Assembly: GCA_947561585.1 (NCBI GenBank)
Contig: CANNZV010000321.1
Span: 248,001 to 312,000 of the forward strand
Direction: 5' to 3'
Origin: Caprella mutica
Taxonomy: Eukaryota; Arthropoda; Malacostraca; Amphipoda; Caprellidae
Length of the DNA stretch: 64,000 bases
Part shown: piece by piece, positions 48,817 through 60,374 of the stretch
How positions within the stretch are numbered: the first letter of the stretch is position 1
How the letters are laid out: each line of letters begins with the position of its first letter
Made by a program: the position numbers and the translations under genes
The notes under the pieces: model-generated
Databases searched by the model: none
The model's input: only the letters and a program-made list of their open reading frames with translations
What the model was told of the DNA's origin: nothing

Positions 48817-51800
48817 TCATGGATAAGAAAGTCCATTGGAGTCTTTTTTAGTTTTGTTAGTGTTCATGAACCATGGCTTAGCTCCATTGGAGTATGGAGT
48901 CAGAGGCAAGTCATAGGGCAGGGGCAGACTTCTCTCTCCACACACACTGAAACTAGCACTCTGCGTCTTGGGAAAGAAACACTAAATTAACCACCACTCT
49001 GATTATCACTACTTTTAAGCCTTAGGAATAAGAATTATGTTGTAAATTGCTCACCACTATTTTAGGCATGAGTAGCACCCCTGCCTCGTAAGAGCGAATA
49101 AACAGCTGAGAGTTGTTCTTCTGCAGTGCACCCCAAGCAGCTTTGCTGAGGTTAGCAGAGGTGAGCAGGAAATACTGAGCAGCATCTGCCTTGTCATTGA
49201 GTCGCGTGTACGTCTTGATGTGAGGCATAGATTCTGTGCGGTGACGATTGCCACTTCGCCAGCAACTGAGTGAAGACACATCCATGTTAGGATTGCAGCA
49301 AAAAATTAGGGTAAGTCAGTTAGTTTCACAGCTTCGGTCATATAAAGAAATTCAAACTCACTGCAAGTGCTGCCTCAGCCAAGTTTGTTTATCGTGTGTG
49401 TTGCTGTTGTAGGGGAGACAGGAGCCACCAAGCCAGCCCTGAGAACTGGTGCGTACATCCTCTTCAGAGGGGTAAATAACCTTCACCTGAACACAATGGC
49501 AAAAGCAAGAGAACTATTGCAGTCATCATAACAATACAAGTGAAATAACAGAGTAGACAAATAGCTACAGAAGATGTAGTCAAATAACACAAAGATATCT
49601 ATTATGAAGAATAGAAAGAGAATACATGATGATACTCTATTCACTTAAGGGGTAACAATTGCCTGTCACAGACTGACTATGGAGTAGAGAAAAGCATTTA
49701 CCTTAGAAGAGGAAATAGTACAGCCACCTGCTAAACTTTTAGCCAGCTCTGTACCTAGCCAGCTGCTGTGATCTTTGCCCAGACTGCCTGTCAACATAAA
49801 AAGACAATCTTAGCATTTCCTTCTCTTCTAAGTAGCTATATCACATAAATGTCACCGAAATAGACTAAATGTCTCGGTACTGTACTTGCTCACCTATAGA
49901 GCTGCACTGGATAATCACAGGGCCAGAGTCATTAGCATTCTTCCAGTTAGCAGTAGCAGGTGTGTTCTGTCTGATAGTGTGTCTTAGTTTCATGTGTCCG
50001 TAGTGGTACATAGCATCTGCCTGGTGATAGCCAGGAACACTTGCAAGGAAATACGCACTGCAACAAAACACACAACCAGTAATTCTTCTTATAATAGCTG
50101 ATGTGTCAGAAGAGTAGAGTTTTTTTACAACTAATAACTGACTAGTTTACATTTGTCACCTTCTCAGCAGCGAGGATTAGCTACAAAATTAACATTTTTT
50201 CTTCAATGAAATCTATATATTTATAGCTAGCTACATGCTTATATTAAATTATTAATAAATTATATAATTTCGATTGAAATCTCGGTGGTTTTTTGTCCAT
50301 AATAGTAAAGTAATTAAAATATACTAATAGCATTCAATAAATCACTGAATTGTTCAATTTGTTCTCACTTGCACTCAGAAAAGTCGTGTCTCTTGAGTGT
50401 TTCTATCCAGGTTTTCATTTCACTGAGTTTATACACCTCCAAATATTGAATGATATCTCTCCTAAAGCCTGTCTCAGAATCAGGAGGATTAATTGATGAA
50501 TTGCCTGAAAAATTAAAAAGAATCATTAAAAGTTATAAATGTTCAATATATCATAAGCATCAGCTTACAAAAATGTAATATGCAATAAGTTTAAGTTAAG
50601 TTAATTGGGATTATTTTACTACTAATTTCAGGCCGAAGGTTCGTTGTGTATGTCCAGCACAGCTAGAATATCCTCCTCTATTAGAGTATTAAGACTGAAG
50701 TTAAATAACATTACTCCTATGTAACCTCGGTTACATATCACAACCATGTGACTTTAGTCTGTTGTAGTTAGTTACTCACCTGCAAGAGGGAACATTGGCG
50801 ACACCCAGTAGCCCTGAGTCTTTTCATACCAGTCGTCCTCTGTGAGGTTGGCGGTGTGAATTACTATCCTAACACCGTCACAGTACTTCAACACCATCAT
50901 CTTGGTGTGGTGGGTACCGTATTGAATCGGAACAGCAACCTGAACACAACAAAATGAATATCAAGAACTAGGTACTTAATGTGCTAATAACTAGTTAATA
51001 TCCATTGTTTATATCTTCAAATGGAGATTATTTGGACTTGTGAATTGTTAGGAGAGACGGAAGTGTGTGTAGTATTTAGTTGTTAAAATATGTACCTATA
51101 TTTACAGGGTGGAATAACTTCCTTACATGATATCTTAGATAGTTTCTTAATAGTTCATTATTATCACAAACATCGAAGAGTGTTGAATTACACGACCTCA
51201 GGTCAAAGTCAAGGAAATACAAATCACAAAATAGCAGTTAGTGGGTTAAAAATGTAAAGATTAGCTGTTGGCTATTTTAATTTAAATGACAAACAATTTT
51301 ATAGATTAAATTTGTGCAAGAAAAGCAGATTAAAAGCTAACTAATGTCAAACTATAATAGAGCCGGGGTTGTTAAAAACAAACGTTTAAAAAAAAAAAAA
51401 CTAAAAGTTCAAAACCAATCCACCCAGAATAGAGCCTAGGGAGAATGATGAACAAAACTTTGTAACACTCGAAATTTTCTTTAGTGAAGGATAAAGTAGA
51501 TTTTTATGAAAATGAATTTGTAGAGTAATTATAAATGATGAAAAAGCTAGTTATTAGATCTAGGATGTTGTTATGTTACTTTTTTTGCCACTCCATTAGG
51601 CATGGTCATGTCCCCCTCCTTGATGCCATAAAGCAGTAACAGTTTAGTGTTCTGTGCCCCCACACTCTTATACGCCTCACATAGGAAGTCAATGTCTACC
51701 ATGAATGTTAACTGCGGACAAAAACAGAGAATTTAAATTAATAAGGCATTAATAATATTTTAGAGACAAGTTATATTAGAAAGGAGGGACAAGGACGTAT

Positions 51801-54800
51801 TTAGAAATTGAAGTTTTGATGAGAAGGAGATAAATAGTCAATCATATTTCTTCATTAATCTTATTGCTATCTGCAGAGACACAGAAAATGTAACAACTAA
51901 AAGCCTTCCTTACCAAGGAACAGCAACCTGCAGGTACATCAGAAGAGAGAAATTTCACACATCTGTAGCCATCAATTAATATAAATCACAATTCATATAT
52001 TTTTTAAAATAAAACTCACGATATCATAAGACACAAAACCATTTCTTGTAGATATTAGCTACTTGAATTTTAAAATAAATCAGATAAGAGCGTTAAAATT
52101 ATAAATCAATTCGCTATTAAGAGTTTAATGTCTTGCATCAAAATGAAAGTAAGTACAAAAGACTAAGAAGCAGTCAGAAAGGAAAGAACAAAGTCACCTA
52201 CCACCATTCAGTGACAAGCTCATGGAGGCAGAAAAGCTACTTCGTGAATGAAGTCACTTACCAAGGAATATGACGAAAAGGGACACAAGTACCAGTGGTG
52301 ATAATGAGGAAAATGAAGAGGTGATAGTAAATATAACCTATGAGCCTACCTAACATAATAAAAATTTAAGCCTCGTAGTTGAAGAGCATAACACTAGCGC
52401 TATCCTCTAAAACTGCAAGTAGCTTCCAATAAGAAAATGATGAACAATGTAACTAATGGTGAAAAGACAATGCCTAGTCCAAATTACTACAGTTAGGGGG
52501 CTCAAAAAATTCCCCCTACTTCTCTTCCATTCACCACAGACAATTTCAGGATAGAGTCAGTCCCTGTAATGAGCATAAAAATATTTATGATAGCTACAAA
52601 AATTAACAAAATCTGAAGATATTAACTTAAATAGAAAGTAATTAGTTTATATCACAGAGAACAGTTAAATAAATACAATTTACTCTTGATTTATTTTACT
52701 CATTTATTTTAAAGTATTTACTAACAAAGGATTTCTTTTTATGAGTTGGTCATGATAATATTACCTGTAGTGACTCAATGAGTTGTCCGCACTTTGGATG
52801 CAATAGATCCTGCAGTACCAGTCCAAAGGCATCCTTGTGAGTAGAGGGGACAGAAAAGCATTTGTTGACAAACAGTCTGTAGGGGTTACTCCTCTCCAGT
52901 CTTGATATGAAGCCACTGCAAAACATCTGCATTAGAAAGCAACCTATTGAGGAGTCAGGTTTGGAATGTTATTATAGTCAAAAAATGTATTTCATGTTGA
53001 AGTACATAAGCACTTTCGGTAAAATCCTATAGCTACTACTGCAAGTTGCACTACTATAGAATTGTGGGCATGTACACCCATTCCTAGATTAGTGCAACTC
53101 GCAGTAATAGAGGAATGGGGGTAGCTATAATAAATTATTTTACTATTTTATTGACTGTGTAGAAAAGATACAGAAATATTAAATGATATTGTTAATAATT
53201 ATTCCTTTTTTACTAATATGTATTCATTAATCATTAATATAAGGGGATCTTTGTATCTGTACTACACATTCAATATACTACTATATTGAGTTAGTTCATA
53301 TTTAAATTGTTAAGAGATTTCATGGACACTTCAATGGAGCAACACAGCTGCACTATTTGTGAAGATAGAATCTGTTCCTTTTGTAAGGAAATAGAAAACG
53401 AAGGACAGATTTTTTCACTTCTTCAAAATCATGGGTTAGTATGCCCCTATTCCTATATTACTGCAAGTTGCACTAATATAGGAATGGGGTCATGTACCAC
53501 CCAGTGGTGGGATTCAAACTGTATAGCAACCGGTTTGCACGAACCAATTCGAGACCCTTGATTCCTACCACTGACTTTGGGAAAAGTATGTCAGCTGGGA
53601 CATATCACACATGTGTCCCGTCAGATTCGAAAGGGTTAAATTACAATTGAGTTCTACAAAACTTAATTTATAGTTAAAGATAATGACAACGTAATCATTG
53701 TGGTACGATATTCATTGTACCATCATTGTGGTACAATATTCATTGTACCATCATTGTGGTACAATATTCATTGTACCATAATTGTGGTACGATATTCATT
53801 GTACCATAATTGTGGTACGATATTGATTGTATTCATCATTGTGGTACAAAAAAATATGCACTCCAAGAATGAAAGTATGCACAGTCTACATTTTTAAGAA
53901 TGTGTTCTTTCAACGTTTTGAAAAATTATATTTTTTTATCCAGAAAATTATGTATATTTCACTGGAAAAAAGTATTTCAGAAACAGGTTCAGACAGTTCT
54001 GAAAACTTATATATTTTTAGGAACCGGTTCATGTGAACCGGTTCAAACCCTTGAATCCCATCACTGCATGTACCCCATTCCTATATTACTGCAACATTGC
54101 AGTAATATAGGAATTTACCACACATTCTTACTTAATATTGATGTCAATTATGTGACCTTTTTAGATATTTTGATAAAAATTTGAATTTCACCATTTACAT
54201 TAAATCTTTTATCAAATTTCATGTTATAGTGAAGAGCACTGATTAACAGGAGAGCTACTACTCTGAAAACTTACGTCAATGGCTTTGTATCAGTGGACTT
54301 ATCTATCTTAACTCTTTTCTGAGGATTTTCTGGGCCGTCTGAAACAGAAGTATGTAAATTTCACAGAAAAACTAGGTAAATATTCCATTTTCTATGCAAT
54401 AATTTACTCTGTAGCTACCTTTTGATAGATCATTAGATCTTTTTCTAGTGCTATTTGAGCCACTACTGCTATCCCTTTGCTCCAATTTAGTTCCTTGTGA
54501 AGTCTCTTGACTGCTGCTTACACTTTCTTTCTTGTGCCTAAATTCAGCAACGTGGTGTGGATTTTTTCTATAACATTCAGCTCCATATTTGCACAAAGGT
54601 CTTTTATCATCCAAAGATGTTGATTTATTGGACTGACTTGATGTTGAAGGAGCCCCATCTCCAATGGCTGCCACCTTAGTAGAGAATTTTCCTTTCTTCT
54701 CTCTTGATTCTCTGTCTTCTTCATCAAACTGAAAAATGGATATTGATTTCATTGACAATTCTTCAAACTCTCCAAATGGAATATTTAAAGTAATAACACA

Positions 54801-56237
54801 TAATTTCAAAGTAAATAGAATCTCCATATTTTCCAGAAGAATCCTTTAATGTTCATGTTAGCCCAACAAGATTGAAAGAGAAAGTATTGCAATCACACAG
54901 AGCAGGCTTCAAAATCACACAGTAATATATTAAAATATCATTGAAATAAATTAACACAAGGCTAGTTAAGGGGATCGTCCATCCAGTGGTTGTGCTAGCT
55001 ACCAATAATACTTGTCCGATTGAGCTGAGATTTTGACATAAGGTGTAAAATACTCCCGCCGAGATATTGTTTTTGTTCATGGAATTTTTTTATTTTGGGG
55101 CACTCCTCCCCCCATGAGGGCCGAAAACTCTGTTTTCACCCCCTCCTAAAAAGTCTATGGGCTGAATGGGGGTTAGTCCTTCAAAAAAATTTATAGAAGC
55201 TAATATAATAGATCGAAATTACCTAGATTGTCTAATGAGCTTTTTTTGAATTTCAATCACAAATTTTTTTATTTCATTTATAAAAAATATCTTTTTTTTT
55301 CACTTTTTCACCTTTTCATTTCTTATTTTTGAATAAAAAGTTTGAGATTGAAATTCAAAAAAAGCTCATTAGACGATCTATGAAATTTCGAACCAAACAT
55401 ATTAGCTTATATAAATTTATCTGTAGTACCAACCCCCATTCAGGCTATAGACTTGGCACGAGTTCGATTTGAGTAAAAAAGTTACCGAGATAATGGAGTA
55501 AACAAAAAAAAGTTAAAAATTATAAAAACACAAAAAAATCAAAAACATAAGCAAAAAAATAGGGAGCTTTTTGTCTCTGTCAGAGAGCTCAAAGGTCACC
55601 CAAGGCAACGACGATGCCATCCACCAAAAATGGGAGGCTAAGTCCATTTTAGCAGGGGAGGGGTACTGTGGCACACCCAAATTTCACCCCCTCCATTATT
55701 CAATCCCCAACTGCATTATAAATTGATCTTAAGGGGATCGTCCAACTTTTTTGTAATTTTTACAGATTTTCTTTGTTTACCTTAGTTCCCTAATAAACAT
55801 TACAAAGAAAATGTACAAAAACATTCATTTCGCTGTGACAACTATAAGTCAGTGTGGGGGGCCCCGGGGGCCCCCCCGGGGGGGGGGCAGTGTGCACACT
55901 GACTTATAGTTGTGACATAAAATAAAATTTATTTTACATAATAAAATTACTTAATTAATTAATAAAATAAATTTATTGTTATATATCCAAACTCCAAAAT
56001 ACATTCATAGTGTAGAAGACTAGTGACCACTAAATGAATATATTTTGATAGCCATAAGCCATCACAATTTACATTGTTCCTAATTGAATATTTTTAATCT
56101 GATAATTAGTGAAGAAAAAATAAGAATCCAGTAATTGCACTAATTGGTTCATTGCCTGATCAATTATCCAAGAAAAAAGTGACTCTTACCTGTCGCTGCA
56201 GTTCTCTTGCGAATATCTCATCCGAATCTTGACTCAT
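48817..56237 (-). CDS. Tdp1: Tyrosyl-DNA phosphodiesterase 1 with PBZ finger, 12 coding exons
   Basis: Nuclear repair enzyme that hydrolyses the tyrosine-DNA 3'-phosphodiester left by stalled topoisomerase I. Exons on the minus strand: 56190-56237 (ATG), 54419-54728, 54275-54338, 52765-52915, 51580-51711, 50780-50939, 50369-50504, 49894-50057, 49702-49787, 49362-49486, 49055-49265 and 48817-48960 (TGA). The phases close exactly: 1731 nt, 576 aa (human 608). First catalytic motif GTHHTKMM (His246, Lys248) with VIHTANL; second MPHIKTYTR (His474, Lys476) with [13 protein letters not shown]: the two HKN half-sites of the phospholipase D superfamily. The C-terminus is [19 protein letters not shown]. 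Residues 62-81 form C-x5-C-x6-H-x5-H ([14 protein letters not shown]), the PAR-binding zinc-finger consensus, inside a Ser/Lys-rich N-terminal region. The last exon has two possible acceptors 6 nt apart. Both catalytic motifs are intact, so it should be active. Confidence 0.96.
52135..52565 (+). repeat. 450-bp dispersed repeat, copy 4 (diverged)
   Basis: Lies in a TDP1 intron, antisense to the gene. It keeps AAGCAGTCAGAAAGGAAAG, GGGACACAAGTACCAGTGG, GAGCATAACACTAGCGCTAT and TCTTCCATTCACCACAGAC, but lacks the first 30 bp and has short deletions. Confidence 0.75.
53512..54066. mobile_element. hAT-type MITE with CAGTGGTGGGATTCAA ends
   Basis: Left end CAGTGGTGGGATTCAAAC, followed by AACCGGTTTGC; right end, in reverse, CAGTGATGGGATTCAAGGG, followed by GAACCGGTTC. 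CATGTACC lies beside both ends (53501-53508 and 54067-54074; 3 bp intervene on the left). From memory, very similar ends belong to the OposCharlie1 hAT group, reported as horizontally transferred among animals. The 555-bp interior holds the 28-bp tandem below and no transposase. Confidence 0.75.
53692..53846. repeat. 28-bp palindromic tandem repeat, ~5 units
   Basis: ATCATTGTGGTACAATATTC + ATTGTACC (28 bp) has about five units. Each contains the near-perfect hairpin GGTACAAT-ATTC-ATTGTACC. Confidence 0.9.
55153..55452. mobile_element. Foldback element in TDP1 intron 1
   Basis: GTCTATGGGCTGAATGGGGG at the left faces CCCCCATTCAGGCTATAGAC at the right. Inside, GATTGTCTAATGAGC + TTTTTTTGAATTTCAATC faces its complement (GATTGAAATTCAAAAAAAGC). 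Arms are about 130 bp around a T/A-rich loop. GGGGATCGTCCA occurs as a direct pair outside it at 54970 and 55735, which may mark a larger element of about 770 bp. Confidence 0.75.
55834..55917. repeat. 23-bp stem hairpin with G/C homopolymer loop
   Basis: TGTGACAACTATAAGTCAGT + GTG faces a perfect complement ending at 55917. The loop is almost only G and C (GGGGGGCCCCGGGGGCCCCC followed by more C and G runs). It lies in TDP1 intron 1. Confidence 0.85.
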
Positions 56238-56479
56238 TGAAAATTAAATTAGAACAATCAAGCGCAGTCTGAAATTATAAAATGGCCAAAGGCTTAGTAA
56301 GTGGAGCATGTTAGTAACTTCATTAATAAGTTGCTATAAAATAGAGATTTTATTTATCAGACCGAGCAGTAGAAATTTTAAAGAGAGTACTATTAAAAAA
56401 TATGTTGACTTCTTTGACAGGATTTAAGGATTAATCCTGGGTCTAAGCCCTATTTAATTCCTATGTTCAGATTTAGAGC

Positions 56480-56650
56480 CCTCAGCCCTTCAATTGTAAA
56501 TGGTGAGGAAAATCTAATTTTCTTCTGTGCTACAATGTTATTTTGGATAGAATTTATGATAATTTGATCATTTTGGAGAGAAATTTGGTGATTTTTGGAG
56601 AGAGCTGGAGAGACAAATGGAGAGTTTATGAGCCATACAATTTTACTTGG
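56480..56650 (+). mobile_element. MITE family A, 5'-truncated relative
   Basis: From CAGCCCTTCAATTGTAAATGG to CATACAATTTTACTTGG it follows the right two thirds of the 227-bp element (TACAATGTTATTTTGGA, GAGAGCTGGAGAGACAAATG). The left terminal repeat is missing; instead the preceding bases (TTAATTCCTATGTTCAG) are those of a family-B core. Confidence 0.75.
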
Positions 56651-57014
56651 CCTATATTTATATTTACATTAATTTTGCTACAAACAGAAAAAGAGAGCTC
56701 TGCGAACACTTTACCAGTTTCTGCAGACTAGTCATTACTCATTTGCATTTTGGCTGTTGTGATTGCTGTCATGCGTCATGATTGGTTTCTTCAACTTTCT
56801 TGAGTAGAGTTATTCTCTTGCAGGCAATGCAGGGTGAGTGAGTCAGAGGCCAAGTTAAATAGTATGATTCATAAACTCTCCATTTGTCTCTCCAAAAGAT
56901 ATCAAATTTCTCTCCAAAATGATCAAATTACCATAAATTCTCTCCAAAATAACATTGTAGCATAGGAGAAAATTAGATATTTCTCATCATTTGCAATTGA
57001 AGAGCTCAAAATAA

Positions 57015-57479
57015 TGATACGTATCAAAAAACTGAGCGGCACACCACAGCATGGTGCACCAGATAGGTAATTTGAAAGAAGATTAATGATATATGGAGTA
57101 AATATGATAATTGTTGTAGGATATCAAATTTATGACTGACGGTACTTGAATCCAATGTTAATACTACACAATTTGATTCTTTGATCGAGATGTTCAATTT
57201 GGAATAGAAAATAAAATTTATCATAGAAAACTTTAATAATTATAATTTTAAGCGGTAACTATTGTAAACTTTCTGTCTGAAGTCAGTTAGGTTCAACTTA
57301 TCAGTTAGATGTATCGGGGGGTGGCCCCCTGCCAGGTCATTAAACAATCATGAAGTGTGCAGTACAACAAACTACATAACAGACAATTATGTTGAAATCA
57401 TTGATAGAATGTACAGTGGTGTGCCGTGTTATAGTGTGCCGTAATGTGGTGCGCGCAGCTCAGCTTTTAGGTACTGTTG
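57015..57479. mobile_element. 465-bp insertion within MITE A
   Basis: Flanked by AAAATAA (57008-57014 and 57480-57486; possibly 8 bp with one mismatch). The ends are weakly inverted: GTATCAAAAAACTGAGCGGCAC against, in reverse, GTACCTAAAAGCTGAGCTGC, both continuing into (G)CACCAC. No protein is recognised in the interior. Confidence 0.6.
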
Positions 57480-57531
57480 AAAATAACTGTCACAAACTCA
57501 CCATTAAAATGGTGAGATTGGACATGCTTTG

Positions 57532-57768
57532 CCAGTCTGCAAAGTATGCACAATCAGTCTCCAGATATTTTATTTTTGGGACAATTTGTCTCCAAAGATT
57601 TTCCAATTTCTCTTCAAAATGACCAAAAATCTCAAATTCTCTCCACTAATTACATGTAAACATAGGAATTAATTAGGAAATTGTCACCAGATAATTCAGG
57701 TCACTAATTTCAAAGCTTCAATAGTCGCCAAGTAAACTTCACAACTTCATGCATCTTTTGCAGACTGG
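57532..57768. mobile_element. MITE family B, 237 bp, perfect 8-bp duplication
   Basis: Begins CCAGTCTGCAAAGTATGCA and ends TGCATCTTTTGCAGACTGG. It is flanked by ATGCTTTG at 57524-57531 and 57769-57776, and is inserted in the end of a family-A copy. The interior has ATGTAAACATAGGAATTAAT, as at 1231. Confidence 0.85.
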
Positions 57769-57784
57769 ATGCTTTGTTATCTGG

Positions 57785-58900
57785 CTATCCACCCTCTCTG
57801 CTACTCTTCTATTTACCTTCTGTCCACTCATCCCCTCCCAGTCTGAAAAGTACAGCAGGATTGGTGGATTAATCCTGCGCCCAAGTCCTATTTAATTCCT
57901 ATGTTCCTCCATGTTTTAAAGCGTGGCAGGAAAGTTGCCAGTTAAGTGAGAAAATGGATCCAGGTCGCCACATTTAAGATACTTTAAAGGAAAAATTTGG
58001 ATTTCTAGTGAAGATTTTACACTTGACTTGGAAACATCCTTATACTTCATGCCTGCATGTGTATCTCTTGAGACTATTTTAGCTTTTAGGAGTGATTTAC
58101 TTTTTATTTACAGGTTTTCCAACTTATTTAACCCCTCAAAAGTCAGTCTATATTTGCCTAGTTTAAGAGTATGTACCAAGTCGCTGATTAATTGTAGACT
58201 TAAAATTTGTAAAAATAAGTATCTTTCCCATATATAGACGACTAATGAGCACTATAATTAGATTTAAAATTAAAATTGGTGATTCAAGAATATGTATTAA
58301 CAGCGAAAATCACATTTGTTGAAATGTAAACAAAGCCGCCATTTTGTTATGATATGGCACGATGTATTATGTAATATGTATATTAGTTTTCTGTGAAAGA
58401 TTGCAATCTTTTGTTATGAATGATGTGGTCACTAGTTAATTTAATTCGATGCTCTCTGACTAATTATCGGAAAAAAAAACAAATGAATAACTATGAAAGA
58501 AAGTATGCCTCTCTGTGATTGGCTGATATCAGTTGAATGCCTCTCTCTGATTGGCTGATACACTCTCAATGAGTCAATTAGATATAATAATATAGGTAAT
58601 GACAACTGTCTACTTTCAAAATTGGAATTAAATTCTGGCGACTGCATTACTAATTTTTGTTGACTTATTTTTGAAAAAAAAAAAGATATATTGGCGACTC
58701 AATGAACATTCTCTGAAACTAGGTGTATTTGATGCACAAAATTCCACTGACTTTTTGAAAAAGCTGAAATAATCCACCATAAATTTCCAATAATTTGGAT
58801 GATCCACCAACATTTTCCCACTTTATCCACCGAAAATTAATGGTAACATAGGAATAAATAGCTGAAAAACCACCAACTTTGCTGGAATATTATTTTCAGA
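57785..58900. other. Intergenic; MITE fragments
   Basis: No gene is recognised. 57838-57905 (CCAGTCTGAAAAGTACAGC ... TTTAATTCCTATGTT) and 56415-56465 share GGATTAATCCTG and the core, so both are family-B pieces. 58640-58910 is an inverted relative of the element at 60375-60618 (TCCACCAACATTTTCCCAC, AATTAATGGTAACATAGG, GGAATATTATTTTCAGAGTGG) without recognisable duplications. Confidence 0.55.
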
Positions 58901-59103
58901 GTGGATCCCCTCCAGTTCTGAGTTCCTCCACTTCTATTCCAGCCCACTCCATGTATTTCTTAGTCCTCTTCTACCACCCCACTTCTCCTCTACTCATGCT
59001 ATTCAACACCTCCTTCACAAGCACATTCTCTCCCTGCAACTTCCTCCTCACATACTGCAATCTTCCTCTCAGGCTCTCACCATTCTGCCAGTCTGCAGAA
59101 TAT

Positions 59104-59330
59104 CCAAGTAAAATAGTATGTCTCATAACCTCTTCATTTGTCTCTCCAGCTCTCTCCAAAATTCAACAAATTCTCTCCAAAATGATCAAATTTTCATAAA
59201 TTCTCTCCAAAATAACATTGTAGCATAGGAGAAAAATAGATAAAACTCGGCATTTGCAATTGAAGGGCTCAAAATAACTGTCACAAACTCGCCATTAAAA
59301 TGGCGAGTTTGGACATGCTTTATTACTTGG
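59104..59330 (-). mobile_element. MITE family A, copy 3 (227 bp)
   Basis: Inverted relative to 2256-2482 and 3152-3378 and exactly the same length. A perfect 8-bp duplication CAGAATAT lies at 59096-59103 and 59331-59338. It is inserted 16 bp inside the end of the family-B copy at 59088. Confidence 0.93.
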
Positions 59331-59450
59331 CAGAATATGGAACATTTTTCCAAGACTCTCTGCGGGAGTTTTTGATTGAATTTTTAGAAATTGGAGATCT
59401 CTGCGGGAGATCTTGAATTAATTCCTATGTTACCATTAATTTAGCTGCGG

Positions 59451-59768
59451 CCAGTCTGCAGAATGTGTCTCTTCTCCCGCAGAGACTTTAATTTGAGAGA
59501 GAGCTACTCTCTGACTCTCAGTAGCAGATTCAGAATCTCAGTCTCCCGCAGCTAAATTAATGGTAACATAGGAATTAATTCAAAATCTCCCGCAGCTAAA
59601 TTAATGGTAACATAGTAATTAATTCAAAATCTCCCGCAGCTAAATTAATGGTAACATAGGAATTAATTCAAGATCCCCCGTAGAGATCTCCAATTTCTAA
59701 AAATTCAATCAAAAACTCCCGCAGAGACCAGAGAGTCTTGGTAAAATGTTCCATATTCTGCAGACTGG
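59451..59768. mobile_element. MITE family B, inner copy (318 bp)
   Basis: CCAGTCTGCAGAATGTG ... CCATATTCTGCAGACTGG, with perfect 8-bp duplications AGCTGCGG at 59443-59450 and 59769-59776. It contains three repeats of CTCCCGCAGCTAAATTAATG + GTAACATAG, so the 318-bp length reflects internal tandem expansion relative to the 260-271-bp copies. Confidence 0.92.
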
Positions 59769-59964
59769 AGCTGCGGGAGATTTTGATTTAATTCCTATGT
59801 TACCATTAATTTAGCTGCGGGAGACCGAGAATCTGAATCTGCTAATGAGAGTCAGTCAGAGAGTAACTGTCTCTCAAAATAAAATCTCTGCGGGAGAAGA
59901 GACACATTCTGCAGACTGGCCATTCTGCTCTTCATTGTTCCGATTCCAATCTCTCCTATCATTG

Positions 59965-60224
59965 CCAGTCTGCAGAATGTGTCTCTTCTCCCACAGAGAT
60001 TTTATTTTGAGAGAGAGTTATTCTCTGACTCGCAGCAGCAGTTTCAGAATCACCCGCATCTAAATTAATGGTAACATAGGAATTAATTCAATATCTCCCG
60101 CAGCAAAATTAATGGTAACATAGGAATTAATTCATGATCTCCCGCAGAGATCTCCAATTTCTAAAATTCAATCAAAAACTCCCTCAGAGAGTCTTGGAAA
60201 AATGTTCCATATTCTGCAGACTGG
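59965..60224. mobile_element. MITE family B, 260 bp
   Basis: CCAGTCTGCAGAATGTG ... CCATATTCTGCAGACTGG. Duplications TATCATTG (59957-59964) and TCTCATTG (60225-60232) match at 7 of 8 bases. It has two copies of the ATTAATGGTAACATAGG core, and interrupts the cysteine-rich exon in the codon after GSN. Confidence 0.88.
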
Positions 60225-60374
60225 TCTCATTGCTGCCACAGACGCATACTTTGGCACCCCCAAAATCCTCCTCATTGCAACATTCTATGTTTCTCCTGCC
60301 TCTGCAACTTCTCAACCTCTTCCTCTTGAGTCCTCTCTCACATCTAGGTAGGTACCACCTCTGCTCCAGACAAT

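Larger units (their letters stand above)
53028..54120. repeat. CATTCCTATATTACTGCAA foldback units in TDP1 intron
   Basis: Three small palindromic units: 53035-53110 (ACTGCAAGTTGCAC...GTGCAACTCGCAGTAAT), 53440-53500 (CCTATTCCTATATTACTGCAAG...ATATAGGAATGGGG) and 54070-54117 (CCCCATTCCTATATTACTGC...GCAGTAATATAGG). The second and third look like the two halves split by the element at 53512-54066. Confidence 0.65.
56850..57784 (-). mobile_element. MITE family A, inverted copy split by two insertions
   Basis: Runs from CCAAGTTAAATAGTATG (56850) through CTCTCCAAAATGATCAAATT to GAGCTCAAAATAA (57014), resumes at AAAATAACTGTCACAAACTC (57480) through the internal hairpin to GACATGCTTTG (57531), and finishes with TTATCTGG (57784). 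The interruptions are 57015-57479 and 57532-57768. It has diverged from the 227-bp consensus and has no outer duplication, so it is older than its inserts. Confidence 0.75.
59088..59919. mobile_element. MITE family B, outer copy of a nest
   Basis: Starts CCAGTCTGCAGAATAT and ends ACATTCTGCAGACTGG, with perfect 8-bp duplications CCATTCTG at 59080-59087 and 59920-59927. It contains a family-A MITE (59104-59330) and another family-B MITE (59451-59768). Without these and one duplication copy each it is 271 bp. It interrupts the cysteine-rich exon. Confidence 0.9.

Noticed and set aside
53700..54184. Frames of 65-94 codons rich in Tyr/His/Cys
   Set aside because: Products of the 28-bp hairpin tandem and MITE interior within a TDP1 intron.
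58879..59199. 106-codon plus-strand frame (Ser/Pro/Leu-rich)
   Set aside because: Antisense of the purine-rich cysteine-rich exon and of MITE A; no splice signals or homology, and the minus-strand frame is the one kept across insertions.
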